A stretch of DNA of 64,000 nucleotides from Dugong dugon. Lineage: Eukaryota > Chordata > Mammalia > Sirenia > Dugongidae. The position numbers and the translations under genes were made by a program. The notes below the pieces were generated by a model. The model made no database searches. It worked only from the letters and a program-made list of their open reading frames with translations, and was not told the DNA's origin. How positions within the stretch are numbered: position 1 is the first letter of the stretch; the number at the start of each line of letters is the position of its first letter. This document shows positions 22,100-32,783 of this stretch, one piece after another. The DNA is taken from assembly GCA_030035585.1 (NCBI GenBank), contig CM057463.1, forward strand, positions 136,494,736 through 136,558,735. Direction: 5' to 3'.

Positions 22100-22970
22100 T
22101 TTCAGAGTAAAACAGAGAGGTTTACTAAGGGTTTAAATACAGTTGGAACGAGTAACCACATGGCTCATGAAAATGAAACCATGAAGTCAGAGGTATGATA
22201 ATCACACAAATGTATTTATAGGATTTAGATGAAGAATCTGGCCTACAATATTCTGATTGGTCCTTAGTGAAGTAAGATGATGAGAGGTGGGACATTCCAA
22301 AGCGGAGGCTTGCACATCATTGGTTACAGGGCTATGGGTGGGAAACATTAATTGGTTACAGGATATAAGCAACATAAGTACATGCTTACATCTGGGTCAG
22401 CAGACCAGTCAAAGGACAATGACAGGATGGTGCCTGTTCCCGTAATTGGACTGCTAACAGATTTGTTAGGTATTGATTAACTATCTTAAGACATAGGTTT
22501 CCTGAGATTGTATAGTGCAAGCATTTCTTAAAAACATCATACATAAGTCAAACTGCATTATTTCAACATGGGAGCAAGATAAGTTGAAAATAACTTGCTT
22601 GTGGGAACATATTTCCTGAGAACATCCTGCATAAGGGGGTTTCAGATAACCATTTGTGTCTCGATCCCCTCTGCGAACATGTCTCCTGGAAAAGTGTGTC
22701 CCTGACTAGAGAGAAACATTTCCTTAGTTACAGAACTAATTCCTTAGATACAGGCATAGATATAGGCTAAAGGTTACTTTCTAACAGCAGAAGCAGGAAT
22801 GGAGTCTAGTCTCAGATCATAAATCAGCCATTTTACTTATGTCAAGTGTCTCATTTTAAGCGCTCTTGCTCAGGACAAGGTCTGTACCTTGTCTTGCTTC
22901 CATCCCTTCTAATGCTGACCTTGTAAATACATAACCTTCTATCCACTTTCAACAGCCTTCCCCCAACATT
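22100..22970 (-). mobile_element. Possible solo-LTR fossil (minus)
   Basis: The reverse complement ends with GTATTTAAACCC followed by TTAGTAAACCTCTCTGTTTT, resembling a promoter and U5 end of an LTR, and the block is bounded by unrelated sequence on both sides. No coding body is attached. It looks old and incomplete. Family not recognised. Confidence 0.35.
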
Positions 22971-22984
22971 TCCACCAGCTCCAT

Positions 22985-23258
22985 GAATCTGCTTTCCCTT
23001 ACTCCCTGTCCGTTGTCAGGAGTTCAAGACGGTGAACCCGTGCTCTGTTAGCTGATAGGGGACCTCTGCTGGTAATTCTCCTTGCTCTCTGTTCTCTGTC
23101 AGTTTCTTATTCCATTTGGTGCTTGGTTGAGTTCTTTATGTCTTCGTTTGATGCTTATGATTCCAGGATTGATATTTGTCTCTGTTTTACTTAGTTTTTG
23201 GATCTTTGATGTGGAGGGATTGCATGGTGCTTCTGTCTATAGTCCATGTGGGCTCTGC
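22985..23258 (-). mobile_element. Orphan L1 5' leader (minus)
   Basis: It aligns with the unique 5' leaders of copies A (1895-2170) and B (40,870-41,125): CAAGACGGTGAACCCGTGC, TGATAGGGGACCTCTGC, TTCCATTTGGTGCTTGG, GAGTTCTTTATGTCTTCG and GGTGCTTCTGTCTATAG. The remainder of an L1 (UTR monomers, ORF1, ORF2) is missing; an LTR-like block lies on the side where it should continue. More diverged than copies A-C. Confidence 0.85.
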
Positions 23259-23269
23259 CTGTCTTAGAG

Positions 23270-24385
23270 ATGATTTATTCTAATTGGCATTGTCACTGTG
23301 GAGGTAATAGAAAATTCAATTATTTTTGGTATAAGTAATTTTTTGAGACAATATTTAATTTCCAGAGACATCAGCCATTTAAAAAACTTTAGATATTGAT
23401 TTCTTAATTATATTTCACTGTGTCTATATTTTAGATATTTTTGAGTTTTACATTGTGGACTTACATAAATGTTTCATGGATATTTGAAATAATCATGGGT
23501 CTCTTTTTGTTCCCCCCATAGGACATAAATCTCTATGACTCCATATAATGTCAAAAGTGAGAATTCAAGGCATTCACCTTTATCATCAATATAATTATAT
23601 TAATATTGTTGATTTTATCTTGAATTATGCATTTTTTTGTTTTTCTTTTTTGGGTTTTTACTCTGTGTACTTTTCTATTTTTATCTTCTATTTTTGGATT
23701 GTTGTTAGTTTTAAATATCTCTGAACTTTATTTTCTTTACTGATCAATGACAAGAAAAAAACATAATTATACACACACCTTATTGTAAGGTGGATGATAA
23801 GTCCACTCTTAATTTTTTCCTTAACTCCACATGTTCCTCAATTTTATTGATACAAGCTGAGGGATTAAATTCAAATTTTTAAACTTAGGAATTTTTTCTC
23901 ATGTTGTCTCTTATTCTGTGCATTTCTAATAAGCTTTCTAACTAATTGAAACATATTTATTTAGACTTACCTATGTTTTACACTTTTCCTTGCACATTGC
24001 CAATCCTTTAAATCCTAACATTCTTTGTATATAAGGTTTTAATTCCTGTTTCTGCCTTGGCTTGCTGAAATAAATGTCTTTAGTTTTTCCTTGTCAGTAA
24101 GAGTGTTTTCCTACATTTCTGAGGCTGTCTTCACCATTCTGATTTCCACATTTCCACTTTCTGCACAATTAAGCCAAACCACATGTATAAATTTGATAGA
24201 TATTGTTTATTTGGTTTTTTTTTGTTTCCAGTAATTTTTTATCATAGATATCATGCAATGATATTTTAGAATATATGTTTAAAGCTTTAATATTCTGTTT
24301 TAATGAAATAGAATAATTCTACATACAACTTGTGATTTAAAAGGTTTGAAACTTTAATAACTGGTGGAATAGTGTGGTAGTATTA
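23270..24385. other. AT-rich DNA, nothing firmly recognised
   Basis: About 1.1 kb, very AT-rich; it could include old L1 material but no landmark was convincing. No supported coding frame. Confidence 0.55.
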
Positions 24386-24389
24386 AAAT

Positions 24390-25045
24390 TATGAAATTTC
24401 TCCACAACCTGACCAAAACCTATTGTTTTGGGTTTTTGGGTTTTTTTGGACCATTTTCATTCTAATGGGAGTGAGGTGATATCTCATTATTGTGGTATTG
24501 ATTTGCATCTTCTTAATGGCTAATGATGTTGAATGTCTTTTCATGTGCTTGTTGCCTATTTGAATACCCTTTTTGGTGAAATGTATCTTCAAGTCCTTTG
24601 ACGTTTTTTGATTGGGTTGTTTGTCTTGTTGTTGTTAAGTGGTAGATGTATTTTATATATTTTGGATATTAGCTCCTTATCAGATATAAGGTTCCCAAAA
24701 ATTTTCCCCCAATCTATAGATTGTCTTTTCACTTTTTTGATAACTTATCCATTGCTGGTGGGAATGTAAAATGGTACAGCCCCTATGGAAAACAGTTTGA
24801 CAATTCCTCAAAAAGGTGAACATAGAACTAACATATGACCCAGCGATCCAAATCCTAGCTATATACCCAGAAGAAGTGAAAGCAGAAACGCAAACAGAAA
24901 CCTGTACATCAACGTTCATTGCAGCACTTTTCACAATAGCCAAAAGGTGGGAACAACCAAAATATCCATCAACAGATGAATGGATAAACAAGATGTGGTA
25001 CATACATACAGTAGAATATTACTCATTAATAAAGAGAAATCAAGA
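24390..25045 (+). mobile_element. L1M tail with 5' inversion
   Basis: 24,390-24,745 is the L1 ORF2 end region on the minus strand (TTTTCATTCTAATGGGAGTG, AGTCCTTTGACG). 24,746-25,045 continues on the plus strand from the adjacent point in ORF2 (GCTGGTGGGAATGTAAAATG, CATCAACAGATGAATGGATA). The left end of the inverted piece (GAAATTTCTCCACAACCTG reversed) corresponds to the point just before where the sense piece begins. This is the twin-priming layout. The 3' UTR is absent: an RTE follows at 25,046. Confidence 0.8.
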
Positions 25046-26300
25046 CCGGATGCATGCCTGAAGATCATTCAAAAGCAGCTGCAGCAGTGTATCAACAGGG
25101 AACAGCTAGAAATTCAAGCTGGATCCAGAAGAGGATGTGGAACCAGGGATGTCATTGCTGATGTCAGATGGATCCTGGCTGAAAGCAGAGAACACCAGAA
25201 AGTTGTTTACCTGTGTTTTACTGACTATGCAAAAGCATTTGACTGTGTGGACCATAACAAATCATGGATAACATTGCAAGGAATGGGAATTCCAGAACAC
25301 TTAATTGTGCTCATGAGGAACCTGTACATAGATCAAGGGGCAGTCGTTCGAACATAATAAGATACTGCATGGTTTAAATTCAGGAAAGGTCTGCATCAGG
25401 GTTGTATCCTTTCACCATACTTATTCAATCTGTATGCTGGCCAAATAATCTGAGAAGCCGGACTATATGAAGAAGAAAGGGGCACCAGGATTGGAGGAAG
25501 ACTCATTAACAACCTGAGTTATATGCAAGTGACACAACCTTGCTTGCTTAAAGTGAAGAAGATTTGAATCACTTAACTTATGAAGATCAAAGACTACAGT
25601 CTGGATTATACTTTAACATAAAGAAAACTAGAATCCTCACAACTGGACCAATAAGCAACATCATGATAATGGGAGAAAATATTGATGCTGTCAAGGATTT
25701 CATTTTACTTGTATCCACATCAACACCCGTGGAAGCAGCAGTCAAGAAATCAAAAGACGCATTGCATTGGGCAAATCTGCTACAAAAGACCTCTGTATAG
25801 TGTTAAAAAGCAAAGATACCATCTGGAAGAATAAGGTGCACCTCACCCAGGCCATGGTGTTTTCAATCATCTCATATGCATGGGAAAGCTGGACAATTAA
25901 TAAGGAAGACTGAAGAAGAATTGACGCCTTTGAATTATGATGTTGGCCAAGAATACTGAATATACCGTGGACTGCCAAAAGAATGAACAAATCTGTCTTG
26001 GACAAAATACAACCACAATGCTCCTTAGAAGCAAGGATTTCGAGACTATGTCTCACATACTTTGAAATGTTATCAGGAGGGATCAGTTCCTGGAGAAGGA
26101 CATCATGCTTGGGAAAATAGATGGTCGGCTAAGAAGAGGAAGACCCTAAACAAGATAGATTGACACAGTGACTGCAACAATGAGCTCAAGCATGACAATG
26201 ATTACAAAGAGGGCATAGGACCTGGCAGTGTTTTGTTCTGTTGTATGTAGGGTCGCTGTGAGTTAGAACTGACTCAAAGGCACCTAAAAACAACACCACG
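25046..26300 (+). mobile_element. RTE LINE, reverse transcriptase to 3' end (plus), longest copy
   Basis: About 1.25 kb. A frame near 25,130-25,357 reads VVYLCFTDYAKAFDCVDHNK, RT motif A with the catalytic Asp. Motif B follows as GCILSPYLFNLYA near 25,405-25,440. At 25,522-25,536 motif C reads YASDT, so the first catalytic Asp of YADD is replaced by Ser. Several frame changes follow, and the element ends GGCACCTAAAAACAACACC. It encodes the RT and C-terminal part only and is inactive. It follows directly on the interrupted L1M tail. Confidence 0.92.
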
Positions 26301-26544
26301 TTAACTTAAAATTTCCTGTACAATAACGGCATTGGAAACAAGAGGCTCCAAGTCACTAAAATTCTAATCTCTTCTTGTCTGAGTGTATCATAATAAGAAG
26401 GAACTCAATATGAGCAGGCAGAGAAGTGAATGATAACTGGAATAATTCTGATATTCCTGAGTCTGTGAGTCATGAGTTTAAATGAATGTTACTTTGTTGG
26501 GAAATTCATAGGAATTAAATATTTCTAAACAGGCTTCTAGGAAA

Positions 26545-27118
26545 CGCACAATCAACACCCATGGAAGCAGCAGTCAAGAAATCAAAAGACGCGTTGCACT
26601 GGGCAAATCTGCCTCAGAAGACCTCTTTAAAGTGTTGAAAAGCAAAGATATCACCTTGAATACTAAGGTGAGCCTGACCCAGCCCATGGTGTTTTCAGTC
26701 GCCTCCTGTGCATGTGAAAGCTGGACGATGAATAAAGAAGACCGATGAACAATTAACACCTTTGAATTGTGGTGTTGGTGAAGAATATCGAATACACCAT
26801 GCACTGCCAAAATAACAAACAAATCCATCTTGGAAGAAGTACAACCAGGATGTTCCTTAGAAGCAAGGATGGCGAGACCACATCTCGCATATTTTGGACA
26901 TGTTGTCAGGAGGGATCAGTCCCTGGAGAAGGACATCATGCTTGGTAAAGTAGGTGAAGGAGAAAGAGGAAGACCCTCAATGAGATGGATTGTCACAGTG
27001 GCTGCAACAATGGGCTCAAGCATAACAATTGTGAGGGTGGCGCAGGACAGGGTGATGTTTTGTTCTGTTGTACACGGGGTCACTGTGAGTCAGAACCAAC
27101 TCGATGGCACCTAACAAG
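26545..27118 (+). mobile_element. RTE LINE 3' end (plus)
   Basis: It begins ACGCACAATCAACACCCATG and ends GATGGCACCTAACAAGAACC, about 575 bp. It overlaps in content the second half of the copy at 25.0-26.3 kb, so the two are separate insertions in the same orientation, 245 bp apart. Confidence 0.9.
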
Positions 27119-27119
27119 A

Positions 27120-27685
27120 ACCTAACAAGGAAACCTGGAAACTTTCTATAGGCAATTCAAAGATTATGGCAGGTACAAACAAATTTACTTTATAATAGTT
27201 TTTTTTTTAATTTTGCTGTTATTTACTTGAAGTACATGGTGCCATCTTAATATATAATTTTATTAGAATACTAAATTGATAGAAATTCAGAAAAATATGT
27301 ACATCAATGATTCAATCCTAATGGTAGCATTTGATTTAAAATTTAAATTTTGTTGGGTGAGTTATTTAGATCAGCTGCAGAATAATAGTTTAAAAAGATA
27401 CATGCAAAAATTAAAAATTTTGATATTTGGTGATTATTTTCAATCTTTTATTAATCTGTATATGAAAAATAATCATCAGAGGCTTTATGATTATTTAATA
27501 TTTACTTGGCATCTCATTATTTGCTGAGTAGGATCCTAATTATTTCTTTCTAGTGTTATTAATATATCCAACAATGATATTAAGTTTTCAGTAGATGTAA
27601 ATAATATTATCAGTGTTTTCATCATTTCTAAGCTTTAAATATCCACATTCCTGTGGCACTATTTAGAACATTTTTCAAAGTTAAT
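27120..27685. other. AT-rich DNA, nothing recognised
   Basis: No repeat or supported gene. The plus-strand frame 27,276-27,527 (83 codons) has no recognisable motif and the composition of random AT-rich sequence. Confidence 0.6.
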
Positions 27686-27689
27686 CATT

Positions 27690-28141
27690 AGATCGATAGC
27701 TGCCCTTGAGTCAACTCTGACTGATGGTGACCTTATATATAGCAGAAGGAAACTTTGTCAGGTTCTACACCATCCTTTCAATTACTAACATGTTCAAATC
27801 CATCGTTGTGGGTATTGTGCCAATCTATCAAATTTCTTCCTACTTCTCATTGGCCCTCTATCTCACCAAACATGATGCTGTCCTCTAGCAATTGATCCCT
27901 CCTGATGACCCGTCCAAAGTGTGTTAGACAATGTTCTGTTGTGATCCATAAGGTTTTCACTGGCCAATTTTCAGAAGTAGATATCCAGGCCTTTCTTCCT
28001 AGTTTGTCTTAGTCTGGAAACTGCTGAAATATGTCCACTGTGAGTGATTTTGCTGGTATTTGAAACACTGGTGGCATAACTTCCAGTATTACAGCAACAC
28101 AAAGTCACCAGAGTATGACAAACTGACAAACTGATGGTGGA
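27690..28141 (-). mobile_element. Short RTE derivative: 5' leader joined to 3' tail (minus)
   Basis: 27,690-27,935 is an RTE 3' end (ATCGATAGCTGCCCTTGAGT on the plus strand). 27,936-28,141, in the same orientation, is the 5' leader also seen at 48,548: the reverse complement has CAGTTTGTCATACTCTGGTG, CCAGACTAAGACAAACTAGG and CTTATGGATCACAACAGAAC. The body between is missing. It could be a deletion product or a non-autonomous family member. Confidence 0.75.
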
Positions 28142-28390
28142 GTCAGCCAACAGAGAATAAGAAAAAACATAAAGATGTAGATCTAGTTGCAAAAATTTTA
28201 ATACTGAACAAAAATATAATAATCATATAATAGGTACTATGGAGGTTAAAAAGACCTATATAGCTACTATTATATATTATATTTTAGTTGAGTGTCAAAA
28301 CTAAAATATTTAGAACAAGTTTACTATTAAAGGCTTTTATTTCAAGTACAGTAGAAATTAAGATTGAATATTCTTTTACAAGTAATCCCT
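28142..28390. other. AT-rich spacer, nothing recognised
   Basis: No supported feature between the RTE derivative and the next SINE. Confidence 0.6.
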
Positions 28391-28391
28391 G

Positions 28392-28566
28392 TGTGATACA
28401 AGCAGTTAATGAGCTTGTCTGCCAACTGAAAGGTTGGAGGTTTGAGTCTATCCAGATGTGCCTCAGGAGAAAGGCCTGGTGATCTTTTTCCAAAAATCAT
28501 ACATTGAAAACCCTATGGTTTTCATGGTAGTCACATGAGTTGGAATTGACTTGATGATAACTGTTT
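28392..28566 (+). mobile_element. AfroSINE-type SINE, second body type (plus)
   Basis: The head (AGTTAATGAGCTTGTCTGCC, GGTTGGAGGTTTGAGTC) is followed by AGGCCTGGTGATCTTTTTCC and CATTGAAAACCCTATGG, then GAGTTGGAATTGACTTGATG. The AGGCCTGG block is shared with the RTE leader at 27.9 and 48.6 kb, which distinguishes this body from the short and long forms. Confidence 0.8.
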
Positions 28567-28629
28567 CGGTTCTTTTACACAAAAAATTTTTATGTGCCAC
28601 CTTATTTAATTTATTTGTGACAAAAATTA

Positions 28630-28775
28630 TATATGATATGATGACAGTGAGTCTCAGGAACATTAAGTAACTGCCTAGATCACAAAGCTAGTGATTGGCA
28701 GAGCTGAATTTTAACTCAGCCCTGCTACCATCCAAAACTGATGGTTTTTCCACTGCATCAATTTGATCCTCCCCA
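28630..28775 (-). mobile_element. MIR relic (minus)
   Basis: TTAAGTAACTGCCTAGATCA, AAAGCTAGTGATTGGCAGAG and TTTTCCACTGCATCA are the reverse of the MIR core and head. Confidence 0.75.
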
Positions 28776-28789
28776 TCCCAGGTATCCAG

Positions 28790-29655
28790 GGAAGGAAACA
28801 AGTAATGTGGGATCCAGTATGAAAATAAAACTTTTTCTAACAATTGGGCTTTAATCCTCTTATTAGAATAAAACCATTCTGGTTGGGGAAGAGATTAGGC
28901 TTGCTAGATTTAGAAATCATTCTAAGCAAAGACTCAAAGATAGACATGAAAAGTTTTTATTTGTTTCGGAAATGTCTTGCCTGTCTTTTATTTCATTGTT
29001 ACTTCCACTATCCTCTTGATGGCCCTCTTCTCTGCATATATAGACATTTGCCTCAGTCTCCTAATCAAATGCTAATCAATAGTTTCTCCCCTTTCAATTT
29101 ATTGAACACACCAGATGAATCTTTCCAAATATAGTTCATATATCTAAAGCTTACTATTTTCCAAGAACTATGCTGAGTGCTGAAGATACTAAAGTGAGGG
29201 GAAAAAAAGTACTTCCGGCCTAGAAGCTCAGTGACTCAAGTGAGAGCCGTGGGCATAAGTTAAGAATTATAATGTAGTAATTATTAGAGATAGGTAAAGA
29301 CAATTATGATACTACACAATTGTATCCACATTACCAATTTCTATCTGAAAAAAAAAAAATAGTCCTATATTGCCCTTGATCTGAAAAAAAGGAATAGTCA
29401 TTTCTTCTCTGGTACCATCAGTAGGCCTTGTTGTTTCTAGGAGCTGAACTGGCACTCACAGCTAGCCATGGTGTTCCTATTGAAAGTACACAATTGCACA
29501 GAATCCCAGCATTTGACAAGGCCACACTATGATCATGATAGATCCAAAACCAAGACCACTCTTGAACAATGTGTGAACACATACAACAACAAAAAAACAT
29601 GTCCATAAGGCAAAGATAACTAAATATTCCCCTAACCTGGCAAATATGAGTGACT
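28790..29655. other. Mostly unrecognised; possible old repeat at 29,130-29,330
   Basis: CCAAGAACTATGCTGAGTGC, TGAAGATACTAAAGTGA and TAGAAGCTCAGTGACTC resemble a common ancient mammalian repeat (L2- or MER-like), but the match is weak. The frame 28,844-29,134 has no motif. Confidence 0.35.
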
Positions 29656-29667
29656 ACTGCTTCTTTG

Positions 29668-29835
29668 GAAACTCTAGTGGCATAGTGGTTAAGAGCTATG
29701 GCTGTTAACCAAAAGAGGGTCAGCAGTTCAAATCTACCAGGCGCTCCTTGGAAACTCTATGGGGCAGTTCTACTCTGCCCTATAGGGTCGCTATGAGTTG
29801 GATTCGACTCAACAGCAACAGGTTTGGTTTCTCTT
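29668..29835 (+). mobile_element. AfroSINE-type SINE, short form, well preserved (plus)
   Basis: GGAAACTCTAGTGGCATAGT, GGTCAGCAGTTCAAATC, CCAGGCGCTCCTTGGAAACT, CCTATAGGGTCGCTATGAG and GGTTTGGTTT are close to what I recall as consensus. TACTGCTTCTTTG on the left and TACTGCCTCTTTG on the right are a likely 13-base target duplication with one change. Confidence 0.93.
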
Positions 29836-29914
29836 TTTTACTGCCTCTTTGAAGCTCTAGTGGCTTCTTTATGAATTATAGCTTTGTTCTTGTTTCTTCT
29901 TTTCCTTCTCCTCT

Positions 29915-30038
29915 GGAGAAAAGACCTGATGATCTTTTCCCGTAAAGACTTCAACCTAGGAAGCCCTATGGGGCAGTTCTACCCTGTCATACAGGGTGGC
30001 TATAAGTCAGAATTGACTTGACAGCACACAGCAGCAAC
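29915..30038 (+). mobile_element. AfroSINE-type SINE, 5'-truncated (plus)
   Basis: It starts inside the body (GAAAAGACCTGATGATCTT), passes CCGTAAAGACTTCAACC and ends GAATTGACTTGACAGCAC. The head is absent. Confidence 0.82.
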
Positions 30039-30039
30039 A

Positions 30040-30900
30040 CCTATCTTACTGAGGCACCCCAAGGTTCCCAGGGTGTGCTTTCTCCCTCCAAACAGTCAGC
30101 TACATGTGTATTACTAGTGATCTTCGTCTGGAAGTCATTGATATCCCCTATCACTTTCCCCTTATTCATCACATCTCTTCTCAGCCTGTCTACCCTATGA
30201 ATATTAACATTTTATGGTTATTGATAATCTCAAAATTATTTAATGGAGTGACTGCTTCTCCATTCCCAACTTATTTATTTGTCATTGGGAATTCCAAATG
30301 TCCATGTACCCATGTGCCTTCCAACTTAAGAAATTGTGTTTGTTTCCTTTTTTTGTTTTATTTTCCTTGGCTTATATTCTCCTGGTTCTGTTTGTTATCT
30401 TCTGGGAATTCTTGAGTAATTTCTTTTATAGGATTTTATTCTTTTTTCTATCCCTTTTAATATTTATATTCCCAAATGTTCCATTTGATTGCCTCCATAT
30501 ACTCTTATAATATTCTTTTTGGATAAAATTTACTCATGCAATATCAAATTTTTATATAAATACTAATGGCTTGTTTGAAAAGTGTCATTTATTATTTCTT
30601 AATACCTATCCACAGTAAGATTTCAACAGTTTGCTGAAGCTCAAAATATTCAAAATAAAATTTACTGCCTATCAGCCAAGACCTGTATTTCTATCCGTGT
30701 TTTTTTTATCTCTGTTACAAGTATTGTCAGTTACCCGATTTTGCAAGCTGGATATCCTAAGCTCATCATTAATACCATCTTCTCCTTTATGTTAACTCCT
30801 AAATAGTGATGCTCATTCTACAGCTGAAAATGTTTTATTTCTTTATGTCTGTTTCCCTTGTTCGGGTTCTCATTTCTTCTATAATTCTTTGTTATATATT
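30040..30900. other. AT-rich DNA, nothing firmly recognised
   Basis: Frames at 30,104-30,415 and 30,298-30,510 are Phe/Leu/Ile-rich, as expected from T-rich DNA, and do not match a known family. Confidence 0.5.
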
Positions 30901-30904
30901 TGTA

Positions 30905-32110
30905 ATGTAGTAGTGGTAGTAGTGTCAGACCTCCGCATCCAACTTCAGAGAGAGGAGAGAGAATCAGTGTAAGCCTAAAGCTAATTCCTATGAGGTGGAG
31001 GTCAGATATACCTCCACTCTCCAACCTTTTTACCAGTACTGACACCAGCCATCCTTTCCATGGCACTCTGCTTCTCTGCTGCATTCGATAATTTATTGCA
31101 ATGGCCACACAGAACTCACAGACCATATTCATGATTATGGGGTTTACTAGGGAAGTAAGCTATTGTTGTTAAGTCTATTCTGACTCACAGGAACCATATA
31201 GGATAGAGGAAAACTCCCCCATATAGTTTCCAAGGAGTGGCTGGTGGATTTGAACTGCCGACCTTTTTGTTAGCAGCCATAGCTCTTAACCACTGTGCCG
31301 CCAGAGCTTCTATTAGGGAAGTAACAGGTTACAATTTAAAATCAGGATCAACTTGGAAGTAACAGGCAAAATTCAAGAGGCAGGATACAATTCATCAATC
31401 AGGACAACTTCCAACCAAGACAGCTCTCAGCTCCTTCTGGACCATGCCTGCAGGCAGGTTGTCCTAGGGCCTCTACCATAAGGTCATACTCAGGCAATGT
31501 TACAGGTGTTTTGACTCTGATGTCAAGTGCCCAGAGGCACCCCACTCTTCCAACAAACTTCCTGCCCTTAGGAGCTCAGCTCTCTCCCTCTGTGGTTTGA
31601 TGAGACTACCACAGCCACCTAGCTCAGTGAGCCAGGAAGCCCACTGCAGCCATCTGGTGCCTATCTCCTGATTCTCACTGCTAATACCATACTGTGACAA
31701 CTAATACTTTCTCCAGTGTTACAGCTCTCTGTCTCTTGGGTCTAGGAGTTTTTCAGTGCAGGGATCCTAGGTGCAAAGGATGTACTCCACTCCAGGTTCT
31801 TCTTCTTGATAGTAGTGAAGTCCCCCTCAGTTTCTGTGGGGTTAGCCATTCCATAAATCTAATCCCTCCACCAAGACTACAAACTGACCAATCCCCTTTG
31901 TAGGCCACAGACACCTTATTTGCACACTAATCAACCAATCCTTGAAAGGGTCTTACGCACTTTATTTGCATAGTAAACTAACCAAACCCTTGCAAGATTG
32001 TGGCCCAGCAAATTATTTTGAAGAATTTTAAAACCAAAGTCAGAAAGGCCATATATAAAGAGAAGCCCACTGCACCACAGACAAGTTTCTTTGTCTAAAT
32101 GTTATCAGCT
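30905..32110 (-). mobile_element. LTR-element fossil, ERVL-like (minus), same family as 18.2 kb
   Basis: Read on the minus strand it repeats the order of landmarks of 18,170-19,300 (CAAATAAGGTGTCTGTGGCC, AAAGGGGATTGG, CCCTGCACTGA, GTGCCTCTGGGCAC, CATGAATATGGTCTGTGA, then TGGTGTCAG). A SINE is inserted at 31,159-31,313. No coding body is attached; it is broken and older than that SINE. The paired copy supports a real family rather than chance similarity. Confidence 0.6.
31159..31313 (-). mobile_element. AfroSINE-type SINE (minus) inside the LTR fossil
   Basis: The exact 11-base repeat TAGGGAAGTAA at 31,148-31,158 and 31,314-31,324 bounds the insertion. Inside are TCTATTCTGACTCACAGG, AGTTTCCAAGGAGTGGCTGG and TTAACCACTGTGCCGCCAG. 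Confidence 0.94.
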
Positions 32111-32560
32111 TATTAATATAAAATAGGTAATGACCCCTGAATTGTTATTCTAAAATAAAAATTGATTATGACTTAGCTATCAAAATAACATTAATTTTTT
32201 TCTATTGCCTAAGGAGTATTATAAAACTTTTTAGCATTCCATTCAAAGTATTTGATAATTTGATCAAAATTTTCATTTCCAGATTTACCTCTGGGCCATT
32301 CATATTGAGCTCTGATATATAAGAAAAATCTCTATTCTATAAAAATGCTCATGATTAACTAAGCGTACTATGTAAATTCCATATTTTACATTGCTTTCTT
32401 TGAAACTCCTTTTGATCTTTTTCTTTTTAAATTATGAAAAAAAATCAGATACATAAAAATATAGACAATACAACACAAAAACAAGTACTCACCAGCCAAA
32501 ATAAGAAATGTAAGCTGTCCTTGCTCCATATCGTAAAGTTATATATATATATCTATCTAT
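32111..32560. other. AT-rich DNA, nothing recognised
   Basis: No supported feature, apart from a short (ATCT)n run at about 32,549-32,567 next to the SINE. Confidence 0.6.
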
Positions 32561-32566
32561 CTATCT

Positions 32567-32732
32567 AAAACAAACAAAAAACCCATTGATGTTGAGTCAA
32601 TTCTGACTCAGAGTGACCCTATAAGACAGCACAGAACTGCCCAATACAGTTTCTAAGGAATGGCTGGTGGATTAACCTACCAACCTTTTGGTTAGCAGCC
32701 AAGCTCTTAACCACTGTGCCACCAGGGCTACG
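32567..32732 (-). mobile_element. AfroSINE-type SINE (minus)
   Basis: AAAACAAACAAAAAACCCAT, GAGTCAATTCTGACTCAGAG and CTCTTAACCACTGTGCCACC give a full-length, diverged copy beside an (ATCT)n run. Confidence 0.9.
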
Positions 32733-32783
32733 TATATACATATATATGTTGCATACATAAATATATATCCAATTCTATGTTTT

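Noticed and set aside
25130-25357. Host reverse-transcriptase-like gene
   Set aside because: FTDYAKAFDCVDH belongs to an RTE LINE with a damaged motif C and multiple frame breaks.
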